64,000 nt of DNA from Tipula vernalis (taxonomy: Eukaryota > Arthropoda > Insecta > Diptera > Tipulidae): contig OY282559.1 in assembly GCA_958295665.1 (NCBI GenBank), positions 127,075,605-127,139,604 on the forward strand, read 5' to 3'. This document shows positions 33,430 through 45,744 of the stretch, piece after piece. A program made the translations under genes and the position numbers. Position 1 is the stretch's first letter. The number at the start of each line of letters is the position of its first letter. The notes beneath the pieces were generated by a model. It had not been told where the DNA came from. It did no database searches and saw only the letters and a program-made list of their open reading frames with translations.

Positions 33430-35370
33430 ATGATTAATCGCCAATCAATAAACGGAGTGGAAACTCCAGTAGAGGGAAATTACGTTCAAAACGTTCATGA
33501 CATATACGCAAATCAACCAGTTTTCAGTAATCAAGCAGGAAAATTTTACACAAATATCAAAATAGAAGGAAAGTTCCAGCAATTCGAAGTTGACTCGGGA
33601 GCAGGAGTCACACTAATTCCAAGGAATGCATTTGAGAAGCTTAATATTTGGAATCCTATACGTCAGACTAATATGAAATTTCTGTCATATCTCAAGGAAA
33701 TCTTTTCGCCCCAGGTAGTAGTCACTGTCAAGGCAACATTCAAAAGTAAATCGATTACGGAAGAAATCTACATTGTAGATAACGACCGACAAGCTCTTTT
33801 GGGTAGAACGTGGATTAGGAAACTCAACGTAAATTTGCAAGATTTAGATAAGGAAAATTCAAGTGATTCATCCAAGGAAATTATCGAAAAAGACATCAGC
33901 AACATTAAATCAAAGTATAGAGAAATCTTCGAACAAACAATTGGAATAATTCCAAACCTTCAGTGCTCACTAAAACTTCGATTAGAGGCCAAGCCAGTAT
34001 TCCATAAAGCACGTGAAGTGCCATTCTCCCGTAGAGATCAAGTCGAAAAAGAAATAATTGCTTTAGAAGAAGAGGGCATCATTACAAAAGTGGATACCTC
34101 CGACTGGGGTTCCCCATTGGTTTGCATTCCAAAACCGGATAAAAGCGTTCGATTATGTGTCGATTATAAAGTTGGCGTTAACAAACGACTCGAAGATGCT
34201 CACTATCCGATTCCCCGGATTGAGGAAATTCTCAAATCTAAGAGATTCAAAGTATTTTTGCACGCTGGATTTATATAAAACGTATCAACACGTTCAGATG
34301 GATGAGGAAAGTGCAAAAATCCAAACGATAACCACTCACAAAGGAACATACAAGTTTAACAGGCACGCATTATGTATTAAAACGGCTCCAAGCGAATTTC
34401 ATCGAATACTCGATCAGGTGCTCCAAGGACTTGAAGGAGTGACAACCTATTTTGATGGCATAGTAGTTCAAGGTTCAAACTACAATGAGTGCTACCAACG
34501 GCTAATTGCTTGTTTTGAACGGTTGAAGCACCAGAAAAAGTAAAAGCTGTGTTAGATGCACCACGTCCAAAAAACCCTCATGAAGTACAACAACTATTCG
34601 AAATTTATCAAAAATGCATCGACACTTATACACCTAGCGTGGACAGCGAAGTCTGAAGCAGCCTTCAAGAAGTTAAAGGCTGAAATAGCAAGTGGCCAAG
34701 TTCTATTGCCATTTAATCCATATTCCCCATAACTGTTGCATGTGATCAAAGCCCAATTGGAATATCCGGAGTCACATGTCATCCAAAGAGAAGAGAAACC
34801 AGTTGCATTCATTTCTCGTTCCCTTTCTGTCACATAGCAGAACTACAGCCAATTGGATCGAGAAGCACTGGCTATACATTGGACAGTCAAAAGGTTTCAT
34901 ATGTACTTACGGACAAAAAATCAAGCTGGTGACCGATAATAAACCATTAACACACATTTTTAAATCTGACATCAACCTGCCATCGATCACGTCCAGTCGT
35001 CTGCTACGTTATGCATCATTTCTCTCAGAATTCCAATACACAGTACATCATAGGAAATCATCAAAATGTAGATTATTTGTCAAGAGCACCAATTCAAGAA
35101 GTTCCAGTAGATGATGATGACACACACATCATGAAAATACAGACAGACGATAAATGCGATAAGTTCTCTGATACTTACCAATAAGAATATCGTGCTAGAA
35201 ACAGACAAAGATTCGGTTCTGTCAAAACTCAAACAGTCGCTTCTAACCGGCGAAACAAATGATGATAAATACCATCTTCATCTAGGCAGAATTTTTCGAG
35301 GATCTAGAGTGGTTTCGAGGAATTCCAGAAAGTCTTCGAAACGAAGTTCTAAAGAACTACTATACGCATC
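33430..35370 (+). pseudogene. Pol of gypsy A, protease-RT-RNase H part
   Basis: The protease shows VDSGAGVTLIP. Then comes the RT linker (SRRDQVEKEIIALEEEGIIT), KPDKSVRLCVDYKVG, a frameshift near 34260, and YFDGIVV where YLDD is expected, so the RT active site is lost. The RNase H/tether region follows after further shifts (TDNKPLTHIFKSD near 34935-34970). It ends at the SINE-like insertion at 35371; the integrase resumes at 36136. Confidence 0.85.
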
Positions 35371-36126
35371 ATAACGGTGGTTTGGCGTCTATTGGAGGGG
35401 AGGATCAAAGTTGAGTAGATTAATCTACCAGCTCCGTAACCTTCCAGTAGGGTGCGCATCACGTGGGCTGTTCTGGTCTTGTCGTTAGGCAGCTACATGA
35501 TGGGTACAATTGTGTAAGGGGTAACCTGTTCACAATTCGCAAGTGTACGTACTGCCTCCTCGTGGCAACCACTGGTAACTAAGGCCACTTGGCACATTTT
35601 TGGCCATTTGGCACAGGCTAAAGTACGGCACTAAAGGAGAAAACCTTGACAAAAAATCCTAATCTAAGGTGGAACAGCATACGCCAAAAGATGAATGGCT
35701 GATAGGTTAATCAGTTCAAAATTTTCGGACTCTGGATACCAGGCACCCTCCAGTTTTATTTAGCCTTCCTGTAGTATAGCTGGGTGACCTACAGGTGATT
35801 TGCAATTCCCAGCAACTCGTAAGAGTAAAATCAAACGGAATACGGGGCAGGAGTAGGAATATACGGGAGTGGGACAACCCTCTCGAGGTCCTTGAGCTCC
35901 AATGCTACCGTCTTTCTAGCGGAACTACATGCTGTAGTAAACATCTAGGAGGGAGAGCAATAAGCCCAGATAGTATGTATCACGTACCGGGAGGCAATAT
36001 TGTCAGGTTCATTAAGAACCTGAATATTGACTGGAAGGATAATTACGCAGGGGCCAGCACAATAGATCTTTTAGGTCGCAGTGCGAAGTGGCTGATGGCC
36101 TGCATGCCCCCCGAATAATAATAATA
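35371..36126 (+). mobile_element. SINE-like retrotransposon with TAA tail, copy 2 (inside gypsy A)
   Basis: Starts (ATAA)CGGTGGTTTGGCGTCTATTG, the same 5' end as the copy at 9878-10457, and ends in ATAATAATAATA. ATACGCATC at 35362-35370 and 36127-36135 is a 9-bp target-site duplication. The 3' half can be read as the RNase H domain of an I/R1-type LINE (GVGIYGSGTT, then SSNATVFLAELHAV at about 35845-35940). The element is therefore probably a short derivative of such a LINE, keeping its 5' start and 3' tail. Confidence 0.75.
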
Positions 36127-36135
36127 ATACGCATC

Positions 36136-37066
36136 TTGGTAATTGTAAAATGAAAAATCTGGCTCGGCGGTATGTCTATTGGGGAAATATCGATATGGAC
36201 ATAACATCGTTCGTTAAAAGTTGCAATACGTGTGCTAAAAATCAAAAAGAGCCCAGAAAAGAAGAAACAAATCACTGGGAAGAACCAGAAGAAAACTTCG
36301 AGCGTATTCATCTTGACTATGTGGGTCCGTACAAGGGACAATTTTTTCTAATAGTGGCTGATGCTAAATCAAAATGGCCAGAAATAGCAATCACAAATTC
36401 CAGTCTAACAACGGAAATGACAGTTGAAAAATTAAAATCAATTTTTCCCTACCATGGGTATTCAAAGGTGATCGTTTCAGACAACGCAACCATTTTTAAA
36501 AGTTAAAACTTCATCAAATTTAGCACGGAATGTGGAATTTTTGGAAAGTTTATTGCACCATATCATCCAGCTATGAGCGGACAAGCAGAACGTTCTGTTG
36601 AAACGTTCAAGGGACATGGAAAATGAAAGTGGTTCCAGTTCCGACAAAATTCATGAAATTCTATTTAGGTATCGTGCCACACCTTTGAATGATGGCAAAA
36701 GTCCAGCAGAGAATTTGTTCCAGCGGAAACTAATAATCAAACTCGACGCAATTCGGCCATCAGAAAATATGAGAAATACGGCAAATGAAAACATCGAAGT
36801 CAAACGTCCATTAAGCGTGGGAGACAGAATACTCTCTCGTAATTACATCGGTCAGGAAAAATGGATTTCTGGTATTGTAATGCACAAATTCGGACGTCTT
36901 CATTATTTAATAAAGCTTGATACAGGATACCAATTGAAAAGACACATCAATCAATTGAAAAACACGGAGATTGCGATTAGTCCAAGACAACAACCAAAAG
37001 TAACTTTCAAGTTACCAGCTCCAGTAAGAAATCCAGTTCGTCCATACAATCTTTAAGATAAATGGA
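36136..37066 (+). pseudogene. Pol of gypsy A, integrase part
   Basis: Continues the pol interrupted by the SINE-like insertion. It has the zinc-finger Cys pair (SCNTCAKNQ), HLDYVGPY with the first catalytic Asp, IVSDNATIF with the second, then an in-frame stop at 36504-36506, and the Glu region (SGQAERSVETFK) just after. A C-terminal segment (36598-37056) ends in a chromo-like, basic tail. It is not functional as it stands. Confidence 0.85.
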
Positions 37067-37284
37067 AACAAGTTCAGACAAATGGAAGCGGCAAAGAATA
37101 TGTTCCCCCATATCAAGAAATAGCCGACGATAACAATACACTAGTATGTACTCCAGAGCGAGAAGTTGTCCCAGATCATGTAAATGTTTCAGTCAGACGT
37201 TCCATTAGAGATAGACGTCTTCATACATACTTATGTGACTACCAAATGGAATAACAGATGCGTGATCCAATAAGCGAGGGAGAA

Positions 37285-37472
37285 TGTAATATACATAATA
37301 TCGACAATAATGGGTTAACAACTGTGTGTACAATTAATGTGTTATGTTTGTAACCCTATTGACATTTTTTATATTTAAGATTTCTAAGAGTTACCTAAAA
37401 AATGTCAAAAAAGAAAAGCATGTTTTTTGTAACCTATCCAGTAAAGTGTATTTTATTATTAAATATACAACA
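37285..37472 (+). repeat. 3' LTR of gypsy A
   Basis: Differs from the 5' LTR by about four substitutions and a short indel around TTAACAAC. Confidence 0.9.
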
Positions 37473-38688
37473 GAAAGCATAAATTGAGAGATATTAAATT
37501 ACTTTATTTGGAAATTAGAGAGATATCAGGCAGACAACGCTTAGGAACCTATATTTTCTGATTCAGGGATATCCAAAATAACCAAATTCTCTATCTCATA
37601 TAATGAAATTCGAATTTCTAAAATTCGCGAAAATTTTCAAAATTAAATTATTCAAATTGGCATAGTTTATCCGTTTATATATCCAATTGGGTGAAAGAAA
37701 GAAGTGTACCGGAGAAAGCACACACGAAATTTGCGCACAGAAAAAAAACGACGTAAATGCGCACAACAAAAAACCGCCCAAGGAAAAAACAGACGTTGCA
37801 AAGTTGGCGAAGCGGTTTGACATTGAAAATTTTGCAGAAATAAATTTAAAATTTTAACAGAATATGAAGATTTTTTTCATTTTAGAATTTGCGCGTTTAT
37901 CTCAGTGAGATTTTTTCTGTGCGCAAATTTCGTATGCCTATAGAATCTCCAAATGTTGTACTTAATGAACTAACCACCTTTCACTTACTGTAGTGCCAAG
38001 CTTCCTGACCTGAATTTTAACTTTTATAATTATGGTTAGAATTAACTGTCTTCATTAAGTAAACGGAAAAAATTATATTCGATAGCTGAGCTTCGGTCAG
38101 CAGCTTAGAAAGCTGGAAGTTCATAAATTCTTAAGAAGTTCAAAATCGCTACCAAAAACTTTACAATCCAATAGAAGCAAGACAAAAACTGTTTCTAACA
38201 TCATTCCAATTTTATCCAAATCAACAATAGCATTAAAATCGAATATTTGGACTATTTTTAAAATGGGCTCCGGTTAGGAATTTCATGCTTAATACGTCTT
38301 CAAAGAAATCAAAGAGAGGATCAAAGAGAGAATTATAAGAAGAGGAATTCCTTCTCTCAATATCTTATATTCTATTTTTGATATTGAGTTTGTATTTCTG
38401 TAAATTATAAGCAAAAGGGAAAGCCTTATCATCCAGTTCAAATCATAAACACTTACTCGGAAGGAAAAATAAGTTTTATAACTTCTTACGACGATTTCGA
38501 TTCGGCTTTTACTAAATCTTTGAAAGATCACTGTCTACTGCTGTGTAAATCGAACAGTTGCTCCGTTTTGTATACATATGTGTGTGTTTTCGACGTTTCT
38601 ATAAACATAACCTATAATTTTTACAAAAGATCCATACTCGATAAAAAACAACATAACATATTCATAACAACAACAAGTTAATTCTTTA
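37473..38688. other. Intergenic sequence, no recognised gene
   Basis: No coding or RNA feature seen. Confidence 0.5.
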
Positions 38689-38692
38689 ATAT

Positions 38693-39186
38693 TGTTACGT
38701 TTTTGCCTTGTCAATTAAGGTCCGTATCACTGGATTGTGAATAATACAAAATCAATTTAATTTATCACCAACGAATTTATTTATTTCACAAAATTTATTA
38801 CAACACAGTTTATCAATAAAAATTCACAAAATCACTTTATATAAATTATCCTCAAATTTTACTGATCACTTTTACTTTTTATTTTACACAGAAACACTTT
38901 TTAAATCACTTTTTAATTCCTTTTAATCTTATACTATCGCTTACCAAATATTACTAATAATCTTACAAGTTTACTCTATAGCGTTCCAAATACTAATAAT
39001 CCAATTCGATCTTGTTCGCCTTTTTATATACACAAACCAAACTTCTCGAAAGTTCATGACTTTTCCAGTTAGAATAGAGTAGAAACATTACGTAACAATT
39101 TTATCATGGAAAATTCCATTTAGTACAGTAAAACATTGAGCTATTAGTTTTACTTATTCTATTACACACTAGGTGTCACCGTCACA
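38693..39186 (-). repeat. Solo LTR of the gypsy D family
   Basis: Reverse complement of the 59279-59773 LTR, almost base for base (TGTGACGGTGACACCTAGTG start, CGTAACA end), 494 versus 495 bp. ATAT flanks it at 38689-38692 and 39187-39190, so it is a clean solo LTR left by LTR-LTR recombination after insertion. Confidence 0.9.
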
Positions 39187-39190
39187 ATAT

Positions 39191-40020
39191 GAAAATAAAC
39201 AGAAACACAAAACACAAATGACGCTTTCAAAATGACAGTTTTATTTGTGTTTGGGTTAGTAAATCTGCCAAAAAATCGAGATGCGTAAACCAACAACAAT
39301 TTTGCTCGACCGAACGACTTTTCTTGACAAATCGAACGGTTTGACAGCAGAAAGAGCAAATTTCATCGAGCCGGATTGCTCTTTTTTGGTGAATCGAAAA
39401 CCACATTAATGTTGAGCTGCAGAAGCTGCAGGATACAAAACCTTTGACAGTCTGGTTGTTAGTAACGATCAATCAAATTAATCTTAAGCCGTATCTCTAA
39501 TTAAATAGCTAAGACGATTATAGAGAGTTCGAGTCATACAATTTTCAAGAAAAGGATTATAAGTTATTTACATGAAAAATGAAAGAACATAAAAGATATC
39601 GTGATAGAGAAAAAAAATTGACTTAATCCCGATTCAAATCAGTGAGTAGGAGATATGGTGAACTACTGCCATGGATTTATACCATGTTTGGCAGTTAAGG
39701 GTGCTCTTCATTAATGCAATGTTCGATGTTCGTCACCGCAACCGTTCTTTTCCAATATGCTCTTTCCAGTGAAAATAAATAACTCTACATTCAATTCAAA
39801 TAACTTCGTGCTATATTTATCCAGCAATGAAACATTTTGCCACAACAGCTATTTCGTCATATTCTATCGACACAATATAACTACTCGAACAGCAAAATCA
39901 TCAGCGTGACGCTACATAATTATTGTTACAAGGGTTAGTTGCGTTTACATAACGTTTTACGCAGTTTTCTCACTGGCATACTGTTTAACAGTTGACTTAA
40001 TTTAGAAATTAATCTCTATA
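39191..40020. other. Intergenic sequence, no recognised gene
   Basis: No coding or RNA feature seen. Confidence 0.5.
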
Positions 40021-40258
40021 TGTGGCAATTTTAAATTGTGAATTTAAGTTTAAATGAAAGCCTTGTGTATATAGGGACAGTTATGCTGTCGTATTTGTGT
40101 ATATGGACAGGGACGAGGTACACACAAGACGCAAAATTTAATAAAATCAAATTTAAAATAATTGTGACCAGCGGAGTTTGATTTATTGAAGTTTGGTTGT
40201 GCGGACATAGTGGAAGACTGGTTGGCTGGCGAATATTGTTGATAATTTTGGTGCAACA
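40021..40258 (+). repeat. 5' LTR of gypsy B
   Basis: Compared with the 3' LTR it lacks ~80 bp after GTATATGGACAGGG (or the 3' copy gained them). Confidence 0.85.
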
Positions 40259-40387
40259 AATATCAGATGTGGGGTAAATAACCTGTGCGCGAGTTGGATC
40301 CTGTTTGGTTAGCGGATAAATAATTTATTTTGGTGTGGTTACGCGTGGTTTTCGGAAGTTGCTGGAATTCTTTGTGATTGTGAAAAG

Positions 40388-41336
40388 ATGAGTGCTACGG
40401 ATCTTGAAAACAGTAAACATGGTGCCATAGGCGAAATTAGTGTGAATAACTTAAATATGGGAAATAAGGAACTCGAGGATTCTGACTATGACATCAGTTA
40501 TAATGGGCGACAACGATATGAGGGTATGCGATATTTCCCGAATATTGCAGAAAATCTGCCGACATATGACCCAGTAGAAGGGACAATTGATATGGAAAAA
40601 TATGTGGACCACATGGAGAATAATGGAATATTGTACAATTGGATGAAATCGCGTTGATTCATTTTACGCTCAGTGGCCTTCGGGGCAATGCAAAATTGTG
40701 GAAAAACAGTGTGGCCAAAGAACAACGAGATTGGGAAGGATGGAAAATATTGTTAATTAAAAATTTTCCAAATATCCGCAGTGAAATTGATTTGGTTATG
40801 GAAGCTCAAAATTACAATCGGAGTCTAAACCAAAACATAACCGATTACTACTACAAAAAACTATCATTGGTGAATAAAGCCGATTTTCGGGATCATACAC
40901 ATGTTTCTTGGATATTGCGAGGTTTGAACAGCATTGACTACATGACGTATTTGCGACCAACCTCAAAATATAGCAGTCCGCCAGAGTTATTACAATATTT
41001 AGTGTCCGCAAGCAGTTTTCTTGACAAGAAACCTCAAACGGAAAAATGATAAGAATTTGCAAGTTACAAGTACAAACGGCAATAAGTCAGTCGATATTAA
41101 GTGTTTTAAATGTAAGGCAAAAGGGCACTACGCATCAAAGTGCCCAAACGTAAAACGAGGCGCCTGTTTCATTTGTCAATCGAGCGAGCACATCGCCAGT
41201 AACTGTTCTGGAAGGCGAGAACAATCAGGACAAAAAACAAATAATGCAGCAACCACGTCCAAATCTGGTGCTACGATTCACGTCAATAACAAGCACGATA
41301 TCAATACGCACGCAAAGTATTTTAAAGACGACTTGC
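40388..41336 (+). pseudogene. Gag of gypsy B with two zinc knuckles
   Basis: Starts MSATDLENSKHGAIGEISVN at 40388. It breaks near 40655 and continues in another frame with the capsid-like region (LRGNAKLWKNSVAKEQRDWE) and, after another shift near 41045, two CCHC knuckles (CFKCKAKGHYASKC and CFICQSSEHIASNC; the second has Glu where Gly is usual). Gag packages the element RNA. At about 41320-41345 the sequence jumps directly to the RT N-terminus (DDLPLLSK), so the protease is missing. Confidence 0.8.
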
Positions 41337-43762
41337 CCCTATTGAGCAAGAAAAAATTAAAGAAATCATCGAGGAATTAAAGGAGGCTGATATTATTGAA
41401 GACAGCATTTCTCCTTTCGCCTGTCCGATTATACTAGTGCGCAAAAAGAGTGGAGAGATTATAATGTGCGTCGATTACCGGGCATTGAATCGAATATCGA
41501 AAAAGAATCATTTTTCTCTCCTACTCATAGATGATCAGCTGGATCGATTGCGTGATCATTGTTATTTCACAAGTTTGGATCTGCATAGTGGGTATTATCA
41601 AATCTCCGTCGCAAAGGAAACTCGACCAATCACCGCCGTAGTTACGCTGGATGGACATTACCAATTTAAGCGAATGACGTTTGGCTTTAGTAATAGTCCA
41701 GCTGTTTTTCAACGGTTAATTAATCAAATTCTGGGGAATTTCTGATACAGCATCGCATTGGCATACCTAGATGATATCAAACATCATACCGTCTAAATCG
41801 GTGGCAGAAGGTTTTACCAATTTGGAGATAATCCTGAATTTAATTCAAAGATCCGGGTTAACACTAAACCTGAGTAAGTGCAGATTCTTCTTCAGAAAAA
41901 TTGAGTATCTAGGGTTCGAGATTTCGTTCAATTCAATAGAACCAGGTACTTCAAAAGTGAAAGCAGTGCAAAGTTTCCCGACGCCGAAAGATGTACGTGC
42001 AGTTAGAAGTTTCTATGGCCTATCAAGTTATTTTCGGCGATTTATTAAAGATTTCGCAATTCTGGCGAGGCCGTTATCCGAACTATTGGGCAAAAATATA
42101 TAGTTTGTTTGGGGAAGTGAACAGGAAGCCGCATTCAACATGATTAAACGGGTGTTAACTGAGAAACCAGTGTTAACCATATTTAAACCTGATGCGGAAA
42201 CGGAAGTGCATACGGATGCAAGTGCTTTGGGCGTTGCCGCTGTTTTATACCAGCATCAAAAAAGTGGATTCCTAAAGCCTCTAAAGAAGAAAGCCGATAC
42301 TCCGCTATTGAACTCGAGGCGTTAGCGATTGTAGTTGGACTCGAAAAATTTCGCGTATACCTACTAGGAAAACAATTTTTGATTAGAACTTACTGTAACA
42401 GTCTCAAACTTCTTGCAAACAAGAGGGAAATGAATCCAAGAATCGCTAGGTGGTTCCTAAGAATTGCAGAGTTTGATTATAAAATCGAATACGTGCAGTG
42501 GAAAATCAATTTAGTAGCTGATGCTCTTAGCAGGAATCCAAGCGATGACCAAGGAGAGCTAGATGCAGATGACAGATTTGTTTTAGGAATAGAAAGTGCA
42601 ACCAATTGGGTTGCTGCAATGCAACGTGGTGATAGAAACATTATGAATATTCGTGACGAACTGGAAAAAGGAAATCCCGAGCTGCATGAACGATTTACGA
42701 TGTTTAAATGCTGGGAGTATACAAGATCACTAAAGGACAATGGCGATTATATGCTCCGGAAGAGTTAGTTTATGATCTAGTGAGAGATGCACACAAATCC
42801 GTTTGTCATATAGGAATTGATAAAACACTGCTGAAATTAAAGGAAAATTTCTACTTTCCGAAAATGCGGAAAATTATCACAGAATACACCAACAGGTGCT
42901 TGAAATGTTTATATTTCAAGAAGCAGACGGGGAAAAAACCAGGATTTTTGCATCCATTTGACAAGGGAGATAGGCCTTTCGTGACCGTCCACCTGGATCA
43001 CATCGGACCATATCCAACTTCCACCAAAGGGAACAAATATGTAGTTATGTATGCCGTCCCCGATGTTGGAGTAGAATCTACACTAGAACTTGTCCAAAAT
43101 TTTATTTCACATTACGGAAAGTCCGTAAGGTTGATAACTAATAGGGGTGCTGCGTTTATTTCGGGAAAGTTTGGTGAGTTTTGCGTAACTCATGATATTG
43201 TACAATCGAAAATTGCTAGTGCGTGTGCACGGGCTAATGGTCAAGTGGAACGTGTAATTTAAACCATCACAATCAGCTTGGCAATATTATCCGAAGAAGA
43301 AAATCGGGACTGGGACATCAAATTGGTTGAGGTACAATTTGCCATAAACAACGCAGAGCATCGTATCACAAAAACAACGCCGTCAAGAATAATATTCAGA
43401 TACGAAGGGAGACACTTTAAGCAAAATCAACTCATAGATGAAATCATCGTTGCTAATGAAGACAATAGAATTGAACGAGAAGTACAAGACGTGGAAAGTT
43501 TGTTGGAGAAAAATAGGGAAGTTATGTCCAAGCAATTTAAGAAACATCGTCGAACTGCTCCGAAGCTAAATCCCAAGGACTTGGTAATGGTAAAAAGTAA
43601 AGCACCAGTATCGTGGCCCTTATGAGATCGTTAAATATATTGGCAATGATCGTTATTTAGTGCAGGATGTGGAAGGCGAACAACAGTCTGCTCGCATATA
43701 CAAGGGTATATTATCCATTGATCGATTGAAGCTGGTAAAAAGGGTGAAGGCAACCGATTGTT
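41320..43762 (+). pseudogene. Pol of gypsy B (RT, RNase H, integrase), broken
   Basis: RT motifs: IIEDSISPFACPIILVRKK, CVDYRALN, LDLHSGYYQI, FGFSNSPAVFQ, and YLDD around 41767 in a shifted frame. RNase H: EVHTDASALGVAAVLYQ. Integrase: HLDHIGPY keeps the first Asp, but ITNRGAAF has Asn for the second catalytic Asp, and an in-frame stop follows ANGQVERVI at 43260-43262. A C-terminal region continues to about 43762. The pol lies directly upstream of the gypsy C insertion point. Confidence 0.85.
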
Positions 43763-43802
43763 AAAAAAAAAAAAACGTTGCCGTACTTCGAGCCCTAGTT
43801 AC

Positions 43803-44019
43803 TGAAATGTATTATAATAAAATATTGGAAACCCCTAATTTAAGAGATATTTAAATACTTGTATTGTAATATAAAATAATGAATAATGTTATAACTAAAA
43901 GCCTGGTGATCTTTGGGCAGTCAGTCAACAAGTACAGACTTCCAATAAACAATAAATAAATTGTCATAAATAAAGTGGTCGTGTTGAAATCATTTGAGAA
44001 GTAATCAAAGTACATAACA
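43803..44019 (+). repeat. 5' LTR of gypsy C
   Basis: Starts TGAAATGTATTATAAT, ends TACATAACA. Confidence 0.92.
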
Positions 44020-44160
44020 AATTTGGCGACGAGGTAAAGAAAAAATTATTGTTAATAAGTGCGTACAGAAACGATATACCGGAGTACATAGTATCGCGTG
44101 TGAATGTTATAGAGTGGATACAAATTATAGTGTATTACACAATAAATACGCGTAACGTGT

Positions 44161-45707
44161 ATGGGTGATAATAAATTAACAGTAATTATAAAAAAAACGC
44201 GGCAATGAAGTAACTGCAAATACGTTAAGTGGAAGTGAAAACAAAAGTGTCAATTTTGATCCAGACAAAGCCACGGTAAAACAAGTAATTGAGGAAAATA
44301 TCGCGATGATCGGAACGATGGAGCAGTTTGTTGTTGATTACGGAAATTTTGTCGACTACGAGGAGCGCATGGCGAATTTCTTGAAGGTCAACCAAATAAC
44401 GGACGATCAAACAAAAGCGGAGTATTTTATAATTCTTGCTGGACCGGAAATATATACCATTATGAAGTCGCTTTCAATTCCCTAAGTCCCCAAAGGAATT
44501 AAAATATGGTGAAATTGTCCAAATGTTAACGGCTCATTTTGCACCGAAAATTAATAAACGTGTCGAACGGTTCAAGTTCATGCAAGCGGTACAAGAAGAT
44601 GGTGAAACAATTACCAGTTTCATAGTCAAGCTAAAAAGTTTACCGCAACCCTGCAAATATGGAAATTATTTGGAAGATGCACTATCCGATAAATTTATAG
44701 TGGGTTTAAAGTCGAGTTCAATTCAACAAGAGTTATTAAGTAAAGCAGATGAAACTTTTTCGACGTATTGTGAGTTAGCCCTAAATATGGAGATGTCGGC
44801 AAAGGAGACAAAAGCCATTCAAAAGTCGTCACAATCACAATTGTCGATCAAGAGTTATAGTCAAAGTCAGTCAAAGGTTAGTAAACCAATAAACTATCAA
44901 CGAAGTAGAAGTCAGTCTAGAAGTCAAGGTCAGTCAAACATTAGGAACAGAAGTCCAAGTCCAAATTCAAGTCGCAGTTCGAGTCATAGTTATAGAGGAA
45001 AATTGTATACTAAGCATCTATGTTCAAGATGTGGAGTAAAGAATCATAATCCAAATCAATGTCCAGCTAAACAATGGAGGTGTTTCCAGTGTAATCGGTA
45101 CGGACATACAGCAGTTGTTTGCAGAAACAAAGTAAAAATTATCAATGCAGTCAAACAAGTTGATCAGCCATGCATAATGCAGTTAAGTGTAGAAGGTAAA
45201 CTCATGGCAATGGAAGTTGATACTGGCGCATGTGTTACCGTAATTTCAATAGATAAGTACCAGAAATCATTTAGTCATTTAGAAATTCAAGATTATAATA
45301 ATAAATTTACTACTGTTACAGGTGAATCAATTAAAATTCTTGGGAAAATAAACGTAACGGTCGAGCATATTGATGAGAAGTACAAACTGGAATTGGTCGT
45401 GATAGATGCAATAAAAGATTTTAATCCATTAATTGGACGGTCTTGGTTGAATGTTTTAAAACCGGAATGGAAACAATTTTTTGAGGAGTCAAGCTTTCGG
45501 ACACAAACGGTAAATACAATTACGAACCATTTAAATAAAAATATTTTTTTGCAATATCCAAATATTATACCTAATCCCGAGTATGACCATCCGATTGAGA
45601 ATTATAGCGTAAAGATTTTATTGGAAGAGGAAGTCAAGCCTATATTCCATTGTGCCTATTCAGTACCATTTAAGATTAGAGTAGAAGTCGAAAAAGAACA
45701 TCATTGA
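44161..45707 (+). pseudogene. Gag and protease of gypsy C
   Basis: ATG at 44161; frame breaks near 44195 and 44485. The capsid region (FAPKINKRVERFKFMQAVQ) is followed by an Arg-Ser-rich linker, two good CCHC knuckles (CSRCGVKNHNPNQC, CFQCNRYGHTAVVC), then a protease with MEVDTGACVTVIS and a GRSWLN box. Gag and protease share one frame here. The frame ends at a TGA (45705-45707) created near a short direct repeat (AAAAAGAACATCATTGAACC occurs twice, about 45692-45744). Confidence 0.85.
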
Positions 45708-45744
45708 ACCATTGAACGGTTATTAAAAAAGAACATCATTGAAC

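Larger units (their letters stand above)
32814..37472 (+). mobile_element. Gypsy-type LTR retrotransposon A, degenerate, with both LTRs
   Basis: LTRs at 32814-32998 and 37285-37472 share TGTAATATACATAATATCG starts and TATACAACA ends and differ at several bases plus a short indel. GAAAG flanks both ends (5-bp target-site duplication). TGGCGACGAGG at 33004-33014 sits where the tRNA primer-binding site belongs. Gag is reduced to a fragment, pol is frame-broken, and a SINE-like insertion (35371-36126) splits pol before the integrase. The domain order protease-RT-RNase H-integrase is that of the gypsy (Ty3) superfamily. Confidence 0.9.
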
